Positions 1 to 7,102 of a stretch of DNA of 30,138 nt are shown here, piece after piece. How positions within the stretch are numbered: the first letter of the stretch is position 1; each line of letters opens with the position of its first letter. Source of the stretch: DATLRC01 sp035478435 (lineage in GTDB: Bacteria > Patescibacteriota > Saccharimonadia > Saccharimonadales > UBA4665); contig DATIJT010000013.1 in assembly GCA_035478435.1 (NCBI GenBank), positions 1 to 30,138 of the forward strand, read 5' to 3'. The notes beneath the pieces were generated by a model. That model did no database searches, was not told the origin of the DNA, and saw nothing but the letters and a program-made list of their open reading frames with translations. The translations under genes and the position numbers were made by a program.

Positions 1-117
1 TCAGCCTCAAGCCCTAATGGCGGGCTGCAACTGTTAGACCGCTCCGCAGCGTACCTTAAGGTACGCTTTGTTCGCCTGCTAACAGTTTCGCTACCGCCAT
101 TAGGGCTTTCGCTTAAC
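1..117. repeat. Long nested palindrome, family R1 copy 1
   Basis: This lies just downstream of the last pilus gene. The outer arms 10-23 and 94-107 are perfect 14-bp complements (AGCCCTAATGGCGG). An inner stem pairs 29-37 with 79-87 (AACTGTTAG/CTAACAGTT), and the core 49-66 is an 18-bp palindrome (GCGTACCTTAAGGTACGC). A second copy in opposite orientation lies at 9954-10071. The inner part and the flanking TCAGCCTCAA and TTTCGCTTAAC are shared, but the outer arms are different and again self-complementary. No T-run follows, so it is not an ordinary terminator. Its function is unknown. Confidence 0.85.
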
Positions 118-159
118 GAACTGGAGATGTGAGATGGGTTCATAGTCATTACCATTTTA

Positions 160-987
160 CTACTGATGGACCCTTTGTACTACTGTAGTTGTTAGGGCCG
201 CAGTGGCGCAGAACGAATCACTTTTATTGCCTAAGCAAGTCGGGCTGGTACCGCTGGGATTTTGCAGCAAAACATCATCGCCATAAGCTACAAAAACCGT
301 TATGGTGTAGGGGCTGGTGGCCGGCAGGATATTAAAGTTAGACAACCGCGAACCGCTGCCAATCATCTCTACCCCGCCAGCACTAGGCTGAGCCAGCGAC
401 AAGTCCAGGGTGGCGCAACCAGTGCTTGGCACGGTATCGCGCCATAATATGTGGTTCAGCCCGTTGGTACCGATTTGTTTACCGAGCACGTAAGTGTAGC
501 GGGCGGTGCTCATACAGTAACTTTTTTCGCCGTGGGTACCCGGAGCGCCAGAGGCCGTAGTGTAGCCTTTGCCCAACTCTAGGTTTTGGGCTACCTCGTC
601 GGCAATGTTGCGGGCAGCGTCCTGGATTTTAGACTGGTTGACACCTTTGTAATAGAGGTTGCCGATGCCGGTTATGATGACCGTGGCCATCAGCAAAATT
701 ACCGAGAGCACGGTCGTGGCTATCATCAATTCTACAATCGTAAAGCCCTTTTGTAGATAACCCTTCGAGCTATCACAACCCTCATGCTTGAGTGCAGTTC
801 GGCCATTCGACTCTGAGGCCTGAGCGGCCTCGTCGCTCAGGCTCGAAGAGGATGAAGCCCGAGCACCGTAAACGAGCCGTATTTGACATACGGTGACCTG
901 TCCGTCCTGTCGGAAAGACAGGCGGGGCGCGGAGCGGAAGGTTTCGCCCGAAGTGTGCCAAGCATGAGGGTTGTAGCGTTTAATCAT
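160..987 (-). CDS. Minor type IV prepilin with an 81-residue leader (PilW/PulJ-like)
   Basis: This is a minor pilin or pseudopilin of the type IV pilus. The class III signal is KG|FTIVELMIA at residues 80-90 (cleavage after Gly81, Glu at +5), followed by a hydrophobic helix to about residue 105 and a globular periplasmic domain with several cysteines. The ATG overlaps the TGA of the upstream prepilin gene as ATGA, so it is probably translationally coupled. The oddity is the leader. Prepilin leaders are usually under about 30 residues, whereas here 81 residues precede the cleavage site and most of them are encoded by a palindromic repeat (776-973). I found no in-frame ATG, GTG or TTG between the first codon and the cleavage site, so the repeat must be translated if the protein is made. 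It is the last gene of the operon. Confidence 0.8.
   Translation of the reverse strand: MIKRYNPHAWHTSGETFRSAPRLSFRQDGQVTVCQIRLVYGARASSSSSLSDEAAQASESNGRTALKHEGCDSSKGYLQKGFTIVELMIATTVLSVILLMATVIITGIGNLYYKGVNQSKIQDAARNIADEVAQNLELGKGYTTASGAPGTHGEKSYCMSTARYTYVLGKQIGTNGLNHILWRDTVPSTGCATLDLSLAQPSAGGVEMIGSGSRLSNFNILPATSPYTITVFVAYGDDVLLQNPSGTSPTCLGNKSDSFCATAALTTTVVQRVHQ
776..973. repeat. Palindromic element, family R2 copy A, inside a prepilin leader
   Basis: The outer arms 776-790 and 959-973 are perfect 15-bp complements (CAACCCTCATGCTTG). Inside are further hairpins: 818-826 with 834-842 (GCCTGAGCG), 877-882 with 888-893 (CCGTAT), and 906-911 with 917-922 (CCTGTC, loop GGAAA). The sequence just inside the arms, AGTGCAGTT on the left and TGTGC on the right, matches copy B at 14417-14532, but the arms do not. 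It is read through in frame and encodes much of the prepilin leader. Confidence 0.8.
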
Positions 988-1451
988 GGGTGCAGCCTAT
1001 AAACTAAACTTACTTGGTCTTGTCCCGTGCCCCGCACATCGTCCCAAATGGCCGAAACCGTAAAGCTGTCGTCGCTGCTATTGTAGGTAATGGCCAGGTG
1101 ATAAAAAGACCCTAAGACACAACTGGCGGGATAATTCGTGTAATCCGTCAAGACAATGTCTGTTAGCGGTACGATCGGGGTAGCCACAGATGGGTCGCTG
1201 ATGCAGAAGGGCTCAGTCTGGCCGAAAATGTTTTTGTTGGGGTCGGCGGTAGCGTTCGGCGCCAACACGCGCAAATCTTCAATCTGAGACTGGATGTATT
1301 CTAAGGCCTCGCTGTGTTCTTGGGCCTGGCGGGCGCCGGCCAGGCTACGGTTGGCCGTGGCGTAAGAAATGCCCAAGGCCATGCCCACTACCGCTAGCAC
1401 CACTAATACTTCAACGATGGTGTCACCAGCCGTGTTCTTAATTAATTGCAT
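984..1451 (-). CDS. Minor type IV prepilin (PilV/PulI-like)
   Basis: This 155-residue minor pilin has a short leader MQLIKNTAG and cleavage predicted before DTIVEVLVVLAVVG, so the mature residue 1 is Asp instead of the usual Phe while Glu5 is kept. One N-terminal membrane helix of about 20 residues is followed by a polar globular domain with cysteines near residues 83 and 111. The start overlaps the preceding prepilin by 10 bp and its TGA overlaps the next start (ATGA), making a tightly coupled minor-pilin trio. PilV/PulI-like is a guess from size and position. Membership in the prepilin family is clear from the signal. Confidence 0.8.
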   Translation of the reverse strand: MQLIKNTAGDTIVEVLVVLAVVGMALGISYATANRSLAGARQAQEHSEALEYIQSQIEDLRVLAPNATADPNKNIFGQTEPFCISDPSVATPIVPLTDIVLTDYTNYPASCVLGSFYHLAITYNSSDDSFTVSAIWDDVRGTGQDQVSLVYRLHP

Positions 1452-2317
1452 GGGGTTACTCCGTGTGACCGGTCAATTTCGACGCTGAGTTGGCTGCTGT
1501 TGGCGCTGGTAATGTCGTTTTTACCGATGATGATGGCCGCTTGGCGGTTAGTGCCTTCATTAAAACAAATAGCCACTCCCGAGGCCGGCAGTAACATACC
1601 TGCTGTTTTGATGGAATTGGCAACGTTGGTTTCTGTCTTATTGCCATCTATGCCCGACACGTAATAGAGGTTGGTTGTCTGGGCGCCATTTTGCAGACTA
1701 CTGGCGGCAGCGTCGGTGCTGGGATTGGTAAAGAAGGCGAAGGCGAACGAGCCGGTATGGGGCGTGCCGGCAGCGTCGACAACCTTCATGCCACTTACCG
1801 ACAAGTTCTGGCTGATGCTTGACTGGACAGTCAGGGAGTTCAGGCCGGGATCTAGGGGGTCGTACATGGCGGTCGGGGCGGCATTGGCTAGGCTGGTCAC
1901 CGGATTACCTGAGGCGTCCAGGCGCTGGCCGGCCACGGGGATGACCTCATACTTTTTAGCGTTACCCGCCAGGGAAAAGTGCATAACCTTACCCAAAAAG
2001 ACGCAGTCGCTGTTAGTCCCCTGGCCCAGGCCAGTGGTAGACTTTATGGTAAGTATGCCGCTGCTGACGGTACAACTTAAGCTACTGAGGGCTGGGAAGC
2101 GGCCGTTGCTTACTTCCTGAATGGTGGCTTGCAATTGTGAAGCCAGGTCATTAACGCCCTGGGTGAATTGGGTAGAGGCTTGCTTGCCGTTTATGAAAAG
2201 GGCGGCGATCAGGAACATCACGCCGGAAATAGCCAAAAATATCATGACCTCGACAATGGTATAGCCAACGGCTTTTTTGTTTCCAACACCTGTCATTATG
2301 CCCTTAGTATACAACAT
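1442..2317 (-). CDS. Minor type IV prepilin (pseudopilin)
   Basis: This is a 291-residue prepilin-like protein. The N terminus is basic, ending GNKKAVG, with cleavage predicted before YTIVEVMIFLAISG. Glu5 is present and the helix runs to about residue 43. The long C-terminal domain has few cysteines. ATG at codon 8 (MTGVGNKK) would give a 16-residue leader and is a plausible alternative start. It follows pilD by 12 bp and overlaps the next prepilin by 10 bp. Minor pilins of this type prime pilus assembly or form the tip in other bacteria. The specific role here is inferred only from position. Confidence 0.78.
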   Translation of the reverse strand: MLYTKGIMTGVGNKKAVGYTIVEVMIFLAISGVMFLIAALFINGKQASTQFTQGVNDLASQLQATIQEVSNGRFPALSSLSCTVSSGILTIKSTTGLGQGTNSDCVFLGKVMHFSLAGNAKKYEVIPVAGQRLDASGNPVTSLANAAPTAMYDPLDPGLNSLTVQSSISQNLSVSGMKVVDAAGTPHTGSFAFAFFTNPSTDAAASSLQNGAQTTNLYYVSGIDGNKTETNVANSIKTAGMLLPASGVAICFNEGTNRQAAIIIGKNDITSANSSQLSVEIDRSHGVTPCN

Positions 2318-2329
2318 AAGCGTTTTAAC

Positions 2330-3124
2330 TTATAAGCTTAATAGGAGTTTCTGCTGGTACCAGGCCACCAGGCTGGCGCCAAAAAGCTGGACAACAATAG
2401 CCGCGATAATCAGGAACGGCCCAAAAGGGATCTGACTGGAAGTTTTCAGGCGTTTATTCAAAACAAGTGGCAACGAAACAAGGCTGCCGAACACCGACGC
2501 CAAAAAGATCAGCAGCAGGCTACGGACTGGGCTAGCGACTATCAAACCAAGCAAAAACCCAAGCTTAACGTCGCCGCCGCCGATCCATCTGCCGCCCGAA
2601 AATTGGAAAACCAGGTAAAATATGCCGCCGCCGATTAGTGAAGCCAAAGCCAGCTGGATTAAGGTTTGGCCAGGTTGGTTGGCACCCCAGACTTTAAGCA
2701 AGGCTTGGGCAATAGCTACAGCTATGAGCGGAAAGATGATCTTGTTAGGCAGTAGCATCCAGCGTAAATCGTAAACCGCTAAGGCCATTAGCCCTATCAG
2801 CAAGACTAGCCACAGGCTAAACACGGTTACTTCCAGCCCGTGCAAGTTAGCCGGCCAATAAATGTAGGACAACACGAATAGTAGCGCCAGGCCGGCTTCC
2901 ACGAGCGGCGTGTCGTCTATGGGTTGATGGCAGTAGCGGCATTTGCCGCCAAGCGTTAACCAGCTTAGAACTGGTATAAGATCCTTGGCGGCAAGAGCGT
3001 GGTGGCAGTGGGTGCATTCGGAGCGCCCTCGCACCCAATCCCGGCCTTCGCGTAAACGCCAGACTAGCGCGTTCACAAAACTACCAAAGCACAGCCCTAG
3101 AACCAATAAAATCAGAATAACCAT
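2330..3124 (-). CDS. pilD: Prepilin peptidase / leader peptidase PilD
   Basis: This polytopic inner-membrane aspartic protease removes prepilin leaders, and in many bacteria it also N-methylates the new N terminus. The 264 residues begin with the family N-terminal motif GSFVNALVWRLR. The cytoplasmic loop carries two CxxC pairs (CTHC near 38 and CRYC near 62), the usual zinc site. The two catalytic aspartates fall in DLRWMLLPNK (about residue 118) and GGGDVKLG (about residue 184). Length and six or more hydrophobic segments are normal for the A24 family. Its substrates are evidently the five prepilins encoded on either side of it. Confidence 0.95.
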   Translation of the reverse strand: MVILILLVLGLCFGSFVNALVWRLREGRDWVRGRSECTHCHHALAAKDLIPVLSWLTLGGKCRYCHQPIDDTPLVEAGLALLFVLSYIYWPANLHGLEVTVFSLWLVLLIGLMALAVYDLRWMLLPNKIIFPLIAVAIAQALLKVWGANQPGQTLIQLALASLIGGGIFYLVFQFSGGRWIGGGDVKLGFLLGLIVASPVRSLLLIFLASVFGSLVSLPLVLNKRLKTSSQIPFGPFLIIAAIVVQLFGASLVAWYQQKLLLSL

Positions 3125-3184
3125 TAGCTGTATCTTACCACGATTGTTTAGAGTTCAAAGCCGCGGCCAGTAACCTGGATTGCT

Positions 3185-3733
3185 TTAGGCGCCCACGCAC
3201 TGTGTTGTTTGGTTGCCGCCGGCGGCATCTACCGTGAATAGCGCGACATAAGAACGCGGACTAGCAGCTTGGACTTCGGCTTGGAAGTTAGCAGCCGTCG
3301 GCGCGGCGGCGGTAGTGTGCGTACCGGTACAGATCACACCGGTAACGATTTCTATTTGGTTGGTGGTGGCTACGGTTATAGTGGCTACCGTTGTCGGGAT
3401 GGTGGCCGTCAGCGTCGTACCGTTGCTCAGGTTAGCCGCGCTAGTAATGGCCGCCAGGTCAGCGGTGGCCGCCACCTTACCAGTGGCCGCCATAAACTCG
3501 CCGACAGCGCCTAAAGCTTTGCTGGCATCACTGCGCTTAGTAGTATTGCGGCCATTACGCTGCAAAGCCGGTACGGCCAAGAAGACGATCAGTAAGATCA
3601 AGCCGGCTATGGCCAGTACGATCAGGACTTCGATGATGGTGAAGCCCGCCGCGGCTTTCAGCACCCCCACCTGGGGTTTTGTCTCTAACGGGCTGAAGCC
3701 GTGTCCACTCCAAGATAGGTTTTTCGCCTTCAA
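3185..3733 (-). CDS. Type IV pilin, duplicate 2, TTG start
   Basis: A 182-residue pilin precursor. Cleavage is predicted at AAAG|FTIIEVLIVLAIAG, with Glu5 present and a hydrophobic helix ending in VFLAVPALQRN. The C terminus ends NQTTQCVGA, with a second cysteine about 40 residues earlier that could close a C-terminal disulfide loop. It is a close paralogue of the gene at 3787-4299; the helix and the TTKRSDASKALGAVGE segment are nearly identical. The start is probably TTG at 3731-3733, placed by an AGAGGTGA Shine-Dalgarno about 6 nt upstream. The leader of 30 residues is longer than its paralogue's 11. The extra part contains a hairpin-forming sequence (3653-3700). Confidence 0.85.
   Translation of the reverse strand: MKAKNLSWSGHGFSPLETKPQVGVLKAAAGFTIIEVLIVLAIAGLILLIVFLAVPALQRNGRNTTKRSDASKALGAVGEFMAATGKVAATADLAAITSAANLSNGTTLTATIPTTVATITVATTNQIEIVTGVICTGTHTTAAAPTAANFQAEVQAASPRSYVALFTVDAAGGNQTTQCVGA
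3653..3700. repeat. Small inverted repeat in the leader of pilin duplicate 2
   Basis: GGCTTTCAGC (3653-3662) pairs with GCTGAAGCC (3692-3700) with one bulged base, enclosing CCCCACCTGGGG (3665-3676), itself a hairpin. It occupies the stretch by which this prepilin leader exceeds that of its paralogue, so it may be another structured insertion in a leader peptide. It is weaker than the elements at 776-973 and 14417-14532 and has no second copy that I found. Confidence 0.45.
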
Positions 3734-3786
3734 ACCAACTCACCTCTCGCGCTTAGTTTGTTTAAATAGTCGCTTTGGCGATTCGC

Positions 3787-4299
3787 CTAAGAACCGACAC
3801 ACTGGGTGGTTTGGTTGCCACCAGCAGCTTCAACAGAGAAGATGGCGACGTACGAACGGGCATTGCCGTTGGTAACGGTAGCTCCCCATTGGGCGGCCGT
3901 GTAGGAAGCGGCGCCGCTTTGGATTGTGCCGCTACAAGTGACACCGGTAACTACTTCGATTTCACTAACAGCTGGCGCGTAAACGGTGGCTACAGAGGTA
4001 GGTATGAGGTCAACACCGCCGTTAACGTTAAGTGTAGTACCGTTACTTAAGTTGGCTGAGGCCCTGAGCTCTGCTAAGTTCAAGGTTACCGGGACTACAC
4101 CGTTGTGGTTCGAAACGTATTCCCCAACTGCCCCTAGCGCTTTGCTGGCGTCACTGCGCTTAGTGGTGTTCCTGGCGTTACGTTGCAAAGCCGGTACGGC
4201 CAAGAAGACGATCAGTAAGATCAAGCCGGCTATGGCCAAGACGATTAGGACTTCGATGATAGTGAAGCCACGGTTAGATTTTTTGAGTTTACTCAGCAT
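3787..4299 (-). CDS. Major-type IV pilin, duplicate 1
   Basis: A 170-residue pilin precursor with a short basic leader MLSKLKKSNRG and the canonical FTIIEVLIVLAIAG helix. The C-terminal part has two cysteines (TCSGT and TQCVGS) positioned like a disulfide-bonded D-region. The ATG at 4297-4299 has a strong Shine-Dalgarno (AGGGAGG) upstream. It is the first pilin after pilC and is separated from pilC by a three-way-junction DNA structure. The low-complexity Thr/Val/Ala-rich domain and the strong ribosome site make it the best candidate for the major subunit. That ranking is inference. Confidence 0.85.
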   Translation of the reverse strand: MLSKLKKSNRGFTIIEVLIVLAIAGLILLIVFLAVPALQRNARNTTKRSDASKALGAVGEYVSNHNGVVPVTLNLAELRASANLSNGTTLNVNGGVDLIPTSVATVYAPAVSEIEVVTGVTCSGTIQSGAASYTAAQWGATVTNGNARSYVAIFSVEAAGGNQTTQCVGS

Positions 4300-4373
4300 G
4301 CTACATGCCCTCCCTAGACTTATTATTTGATGCTTATGCTTAGGATATTACTAGCACTCCTGTTAAAAAGCAA

Positions 4374-4467
4374 GCCCTGTAGTAGACTTTCGTGCGATCC
4401 ACCTGTTAGGGTGGACCATATTTCCCGGCCTCTTGGCCGAGAAATTCACGAAAGCTCACTACAGGGC
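4374..4467. repeat. Three-way-junction palindrome between pilC and the first pilin
   Basis: Stem 1 pairs 4374-4383 (GCCCTGTAGT) with 4458-4467, continued by 4387-4394 (CTTTCGTG) with 4447-4454. It encloses two side-by-side hairpins: 4398-4403/4410-4415 (TCCACC/GGTGGA) and 4420-4430/4435-4445 (one mismatch, loop TCTT). The transcript would fold into a small three-armed structure in the leader of the pilin mRNA. It could be a processing or stability element that separates pilin expression from pilC. No second copy was seen in the window. Confidence 0.7.
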
Positions 4468-4493
4468 AAGCCCCCCTCTAGACTTTTTGAAGA

Positions 4494-5741
4494 TTACTTG
4501 GCTACTTTGCTCGTTGGCGAGCCAGTACCTATATTCGTAAAGCCAGCTTGGTTAACTAGGTCGTAAATCGGCAGCAAAATGGCTGCGACGATCACTAGGG
4601 CCACCACACCCATAACCACCATCAACACCGGTTCGATGATGGTCTGGATATTTTTGATCTCCTGGTCGACTTCTTTTTCGTAATAATCGGCTACCTTTTC
4701 CAGCATCGATTCCAGGGCACCGGATTGTTCACCGATCTTCAACATATTGGGCACCAACTGTAGGAAATTGGGGTCTTTATCCAGGGCTTCGGATAAGGCT
4801 TTGCCCACTTTGACCTTTTCGGTGGCAGCGGTTATTGACCTTTCAATGTGGACGTTGTTGACGGCATCGCCGGTAATTTGCAGCATCTGGATCAGCGGCA
4901 CGCCACTGCCAATCAGGGTGGTGCCGGTACGGGCGAAGCGGGCCATATACATCTTCATGAACAAGTGGCCGATGGGCCAAGACTTCATCTTCAGCTTATC
5001 TATCAGGCTTTTGCCCCCTAAGGTCCGGGCCCAGCGGGTGCCAAAAAAGCCCGCCAAAATGAGCAAGATCAGTACTACCCACCAAAAATGGGTAATGAAG
5101 TGCGAAATAGCTAGTAGGATCCTGGTCACTAGCGGCAAATTTACCCCCGGCAAACCAGCGTAGATGCTTTGGACCTGGGGCAAGACCTTTACCAACATAA
5201 AAGTAACTACGGCGGCCATGACCAACAGGACAATCAACGGATAAATCATAGCGCCGCGTACTTTAGAAATAATGTCAGCGTCCTTTTCTTGTTGGACGGC
5301 CAAACGCTCCAGAGCTTTATCGAGCGTACCTGAAGCTTCACCGGCCGCCACCAGGCTAACATACACCCGGTTAAAGGCATCTGGATGCTTTTCCAGCGCC
5401 GCGGCGAACGCCGTCCCGCCTTCCACGTCAGTTACTACTTGGTTAACAATGGCCTTCAGCGGCTTGGAAGTAGTTTGCTCGGCCACATTACGTAAAGATT
5501 GTACTAAAGGCAGCCCAGCGTTGATCAAGGTTGACAACTGGCGGCTGAACAGCACCCGGTCTTTGGTGCGCACCCGGTGGAAGCGGCCGGTTTTGGCGCT
5601 TTTTTCGGGGATGATAGATACAGGTGCCAAGCCTTGTTCGCGAATGAGTTTAGCGGCCGCCTGTTCGCTATCGGCCTGCACCTCTGATTTAACTATCTCG
5701 CCGGTACTGGGGTTACGGGCTTCATACTTGAAAGTCAGCAC
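4494..5741 (-). CDS. pilC: Type IV pilus platform protein PilC
   Basis: The inner-membrane platform protein of type IV pili (GspF family), which couples the ATPases to pilin insertion. The 415 residues hold the family's two repeated cytoplasmic T2SSF domains, the first starting at RVLFSRQLSTLINAG (about residue 62) and the second at ARFARTGTTLIGSGVPL (about 268). Hydrophobic segments lie near 165-195, 215-240 and 370-395. The GTG start at 5739-5741 has the Shine-Dalgarno AAAGGAGG six bases upstream, and that site sits in a perfect 15-nt palindrome (5747-5761). It is followed in the operon by the pilins and preceded by pilT. Confidence 0.95.
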   Translation of the reverse strand: MLTFKYEARNPSTGEIVKSEVQADSEQAAAKLIREQGLAPVSIIPEKSAKTGRFHRVRTKDRVLFSRQLSTLINAGLPLVQSLRNVAEQTTSKPLKAIVNQVVTDVEGGTAFAAALEKHPDAFNRVYVSLVAAGEASGTLDKALERLAVQQEKDADIISKVRGAMIYPLIVLLVMAAVVTFMLVKVLPQVQSIYAGLPGVNLPLVTRILLAISHFITHFWWVVLILLILAGFFGTRWARTLGGKSLIDKLKMKSWPIGHLFMKMYMARFARTGTTLIGSGVPLIQMLQITGDAVNNVHIERSITAATEKVKVGKALSEALDKDPNFLQLVPNMLKIGEQSGALESMLEKVADYYEKEVDQEIKNIQTIIEPVLMVVMGVVALVIVAAILLPIYDLVNQAGFTNIGTGSPTSKVAK

Positions 5742-5746
5742 AGCAC

Positions 5747-5761
5747 GCCTCCTTTGGAGGC
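5747..5761 (-). promoter_or_regulatory. Hairpin sequestering the pilC ribosome-binding site
   Basis: On the coding strand GCCTCC-AAA-GGAGGC is a perfect 6-bp stem with a 3-nt loop, and the GGAGG half is the Shine-Dalgarno of pilC. Folding would hide the ribosome site, so pilC translation may be damped or coupled to upstream events. A comparable arrangement is found at 9155-9167. Confidence 0.55.
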
Positions 5762-5874
5762 AATTAACAATTTACAATTAGCAATTAGCAATGATGGACA
5801 AAAGCCTGTGGCTTTTGAAATTAAAATCTCAGCGAAGCTGGGCTTCAATGGTAAATGGTAAATGGTAAATGGTA
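5762..5874. repeat. Heptad-armed hairpin element H1 (pilT-pilC gap)
   Basis: The left arm is four tandem 7-bp units (AATTAAC, AATTTAC, AATTAGC, AATTAGC; 5762-5789). The right arm is four exact copies of AATGGTA (5847-5874), whose complement resembles the left unit, so the arms pair imperfectly. Between them lie two small hairpins, AAAAGCC-TGT-GGCTTTT and CAGCGAAGCTG. It fills nearly the whole gap between pilT and pilC. Related architecture is seen at 6991-7095 and 9172-9253. Confidence 0.7.
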
Positions 5875-5896
5875 AATCAAGCGATCCCATCGCGGC

Positions 5897-6967
5897 CTAG
5901 CCTCTCATCAGCCTGTCTAGCTCATCCAAGTCAACTGCGAAGTTGCGGGCTTCATCGTAACTAATGGTGCCGCCATGCACTAGGCCAACCAGGGTTTTGT
6001 CCATGGACTGCATGCCAAATTCGGCGCCGGTTTGGATAACCGCTTCCAGCTGGTGGCTTTTGCCTTCGCGGATGATGTTGCGGACTGCCGGCGTGGCTAC
6101 CAAAATTTCGGCGGCGGCAATGCGGCCGCCGCCGATGGCCGGGATTAGGCGCTGTGAAGCGATGGCCATTAGGATGTTGGCCAGCTGCGAGCGGATTTGC
6201 GGCTGCTGGTGCGGCGGGAAAACATCGATCATACGGTCGATGCTTTGGGCAGCGGAGTTAGTGTGTAACGTGGCGAATACCAAGTGGCCGGTTTCGGCAA
6301 TGGTAATGGCGCTGGCGATGGTTTCCAGGTCGCGCATTTCACCTATCAATACCACGTCCGGGTCTTCACGGAGGGCGCTCCGTAGGGCGGCACTGAAAGA
6401 GTAAGTATCGTAGTGGACTTCGCGCTGCACAATGACGGCTTTTTGCGATTTATGGGTGTATTCGATCGGGTCTTCGATGGTAACGATGTGTACCGGTTTT
6501 TCCTGGTTTATCCTGTGTACCAGTGAGGCCAAAGTAGTTGACTTGCCGGAGCCAGTCGGGCCAGTTATGAGCACTAGGCCCCGCGGATAGTCGGCGAATT
6601 TGCTGACGATTGGCGGCAGGCCAAGTTGTTCGACGCTCAAAATCTCGTTAGGTATCAGACGCAAAGCAGCTGCCAAGTTGCCCCGTTCATGGAAAGCGTT
6701 GACCCGGAAGCGGCCCAGATCGCCAAAAGCAAAGCTAAAATCGAATTCTTTATCTTTAAGTAAAATTTGCTTTTGGTCTTCGTCCAGGATGGCGAACACT
6801 AGTGTTTCTACGCCCTCTTCATTGAGGGCATCGGCTCCTTGAACGGCGATTAGCGAACCATCCACCCTAAGCATCGGCGGTAAACCGACTTGGATGTGCA
6901 AGTCAGAGGCCTTTTTCTTAATGACTTCTTCTAGTAGTACTTCGATTCGCGGTTGTCCCTGCATCAC
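5897..6967 (-). CDS. pilT: Type IV pilus retraction ATPase PilT
   Basis: A hexameric secretion ATPase that depolymerises the pilus and powers twitching, DNA uptake or host attachment. The 356 residues include an N-terminal PAS-like domain (to about 110), Walker A GPTGSGKSTTLA (136-147), an Asp box at TIEDPIEY (about 163), Walker B DPDVVLIGEMRD (202-213), the His box GHLVFATLHTNSA (about 227) and the arginine-rich C-terminal SQRLIPA region. Length and motifs are typical and nothing is missing. The start is either GTG at 6965-6967 or, more likely, the ATG directly after it (6962-6964), preceded by AGGGAG. Its presence beside pilB implies a pilus that both extends and retracts. Confidence 0.96.
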   Translation of the reverse strand: MMQGQPRIEVLLEEVIKKKASDLHIQVGLPPMLRVDGSLIAVQGADALNEEGVETLVFAILDEDQKQILLKDKEFDFSFAFGDLGRFRVNAFHERGNLAAALRLIPNEILSVEQLGLPPIVSKFADYPRGLVLITGPTGSGKSTTLASLVHRINQEKPVHIVTIEDPIEYTHKSQKAVIVQREVHYDTYSFSAALRSALREDPDVVLIGEMRDLETIASAITIAETGHLVFATLHTNSAAQSIDRMIDVFPPHQQPQIRSQLANILMAIASQRLIPAIGGGRIAAAEILVATPAVRNIIREGKSHQLEAVIQTGAEFGMQSMDKTLVGLVHGGTISYDEARNFAVDLDELDRLMRG

Positions 6968-6990
6968 TCGCTCCCTTCGGTCGCTTTAGG

Positions 6991-7095
6991 AACTAGGAAG
7001 TAGGAACTAGAAACTAGCCGTCTGCTGAGTAATTGCTGGTCTTTTTTCATTTTCATGTGCCCACTCCCCTACTTTCTAATTCCTATTTTCTAGTT
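6991..7095. repeat. Heptad-armed hairpin element H2 (pilB-pilT gap)
   Basis: The left arm holds four 7-bp units AACTAGG, AAGTAGG, AACTAGA, AACTAGC (6991-7018). The right arm, read on the minus strand, also holds four: AACTAGA, AAATAGG, AATTAGA, AAGTAGG (7068-7095). The arms therefore fold back on each other over about 28 bp. The loop contains CTGCTGA...GGTC, resembling the loop of the element at 9172-9253. It occupies the gap between pilB and pilT. Confidence 0.75.
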
Positions 7096-7102
7096 ACTGT
7101 TT

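Noticed and set aside
1..117. Integron attC-like site (GTTAGAC and CTAAC in a palindrome)
   Set aside because: The core-like motifs occur in the wrong order (GTT arm first), are not conserved in the second copy (GTCAGAC and GCCAG), and there is no integron integrase or cassette series.
3315..3875. 186-codon open frame on the plus strand opposite the pilin genes
   Set aside because: It is antisense to two clear prepilin genes, rich in Val/Ala/Thr from their repetitive codons, has no recognisable domain and no good ribosome site.
4374..4467. tRNA or tRNA-like gene
   Set aside because: The three-armed fold lacks a 7-bp acceptor with CCA-type end, an anticodon arm and the T-loop consensus.
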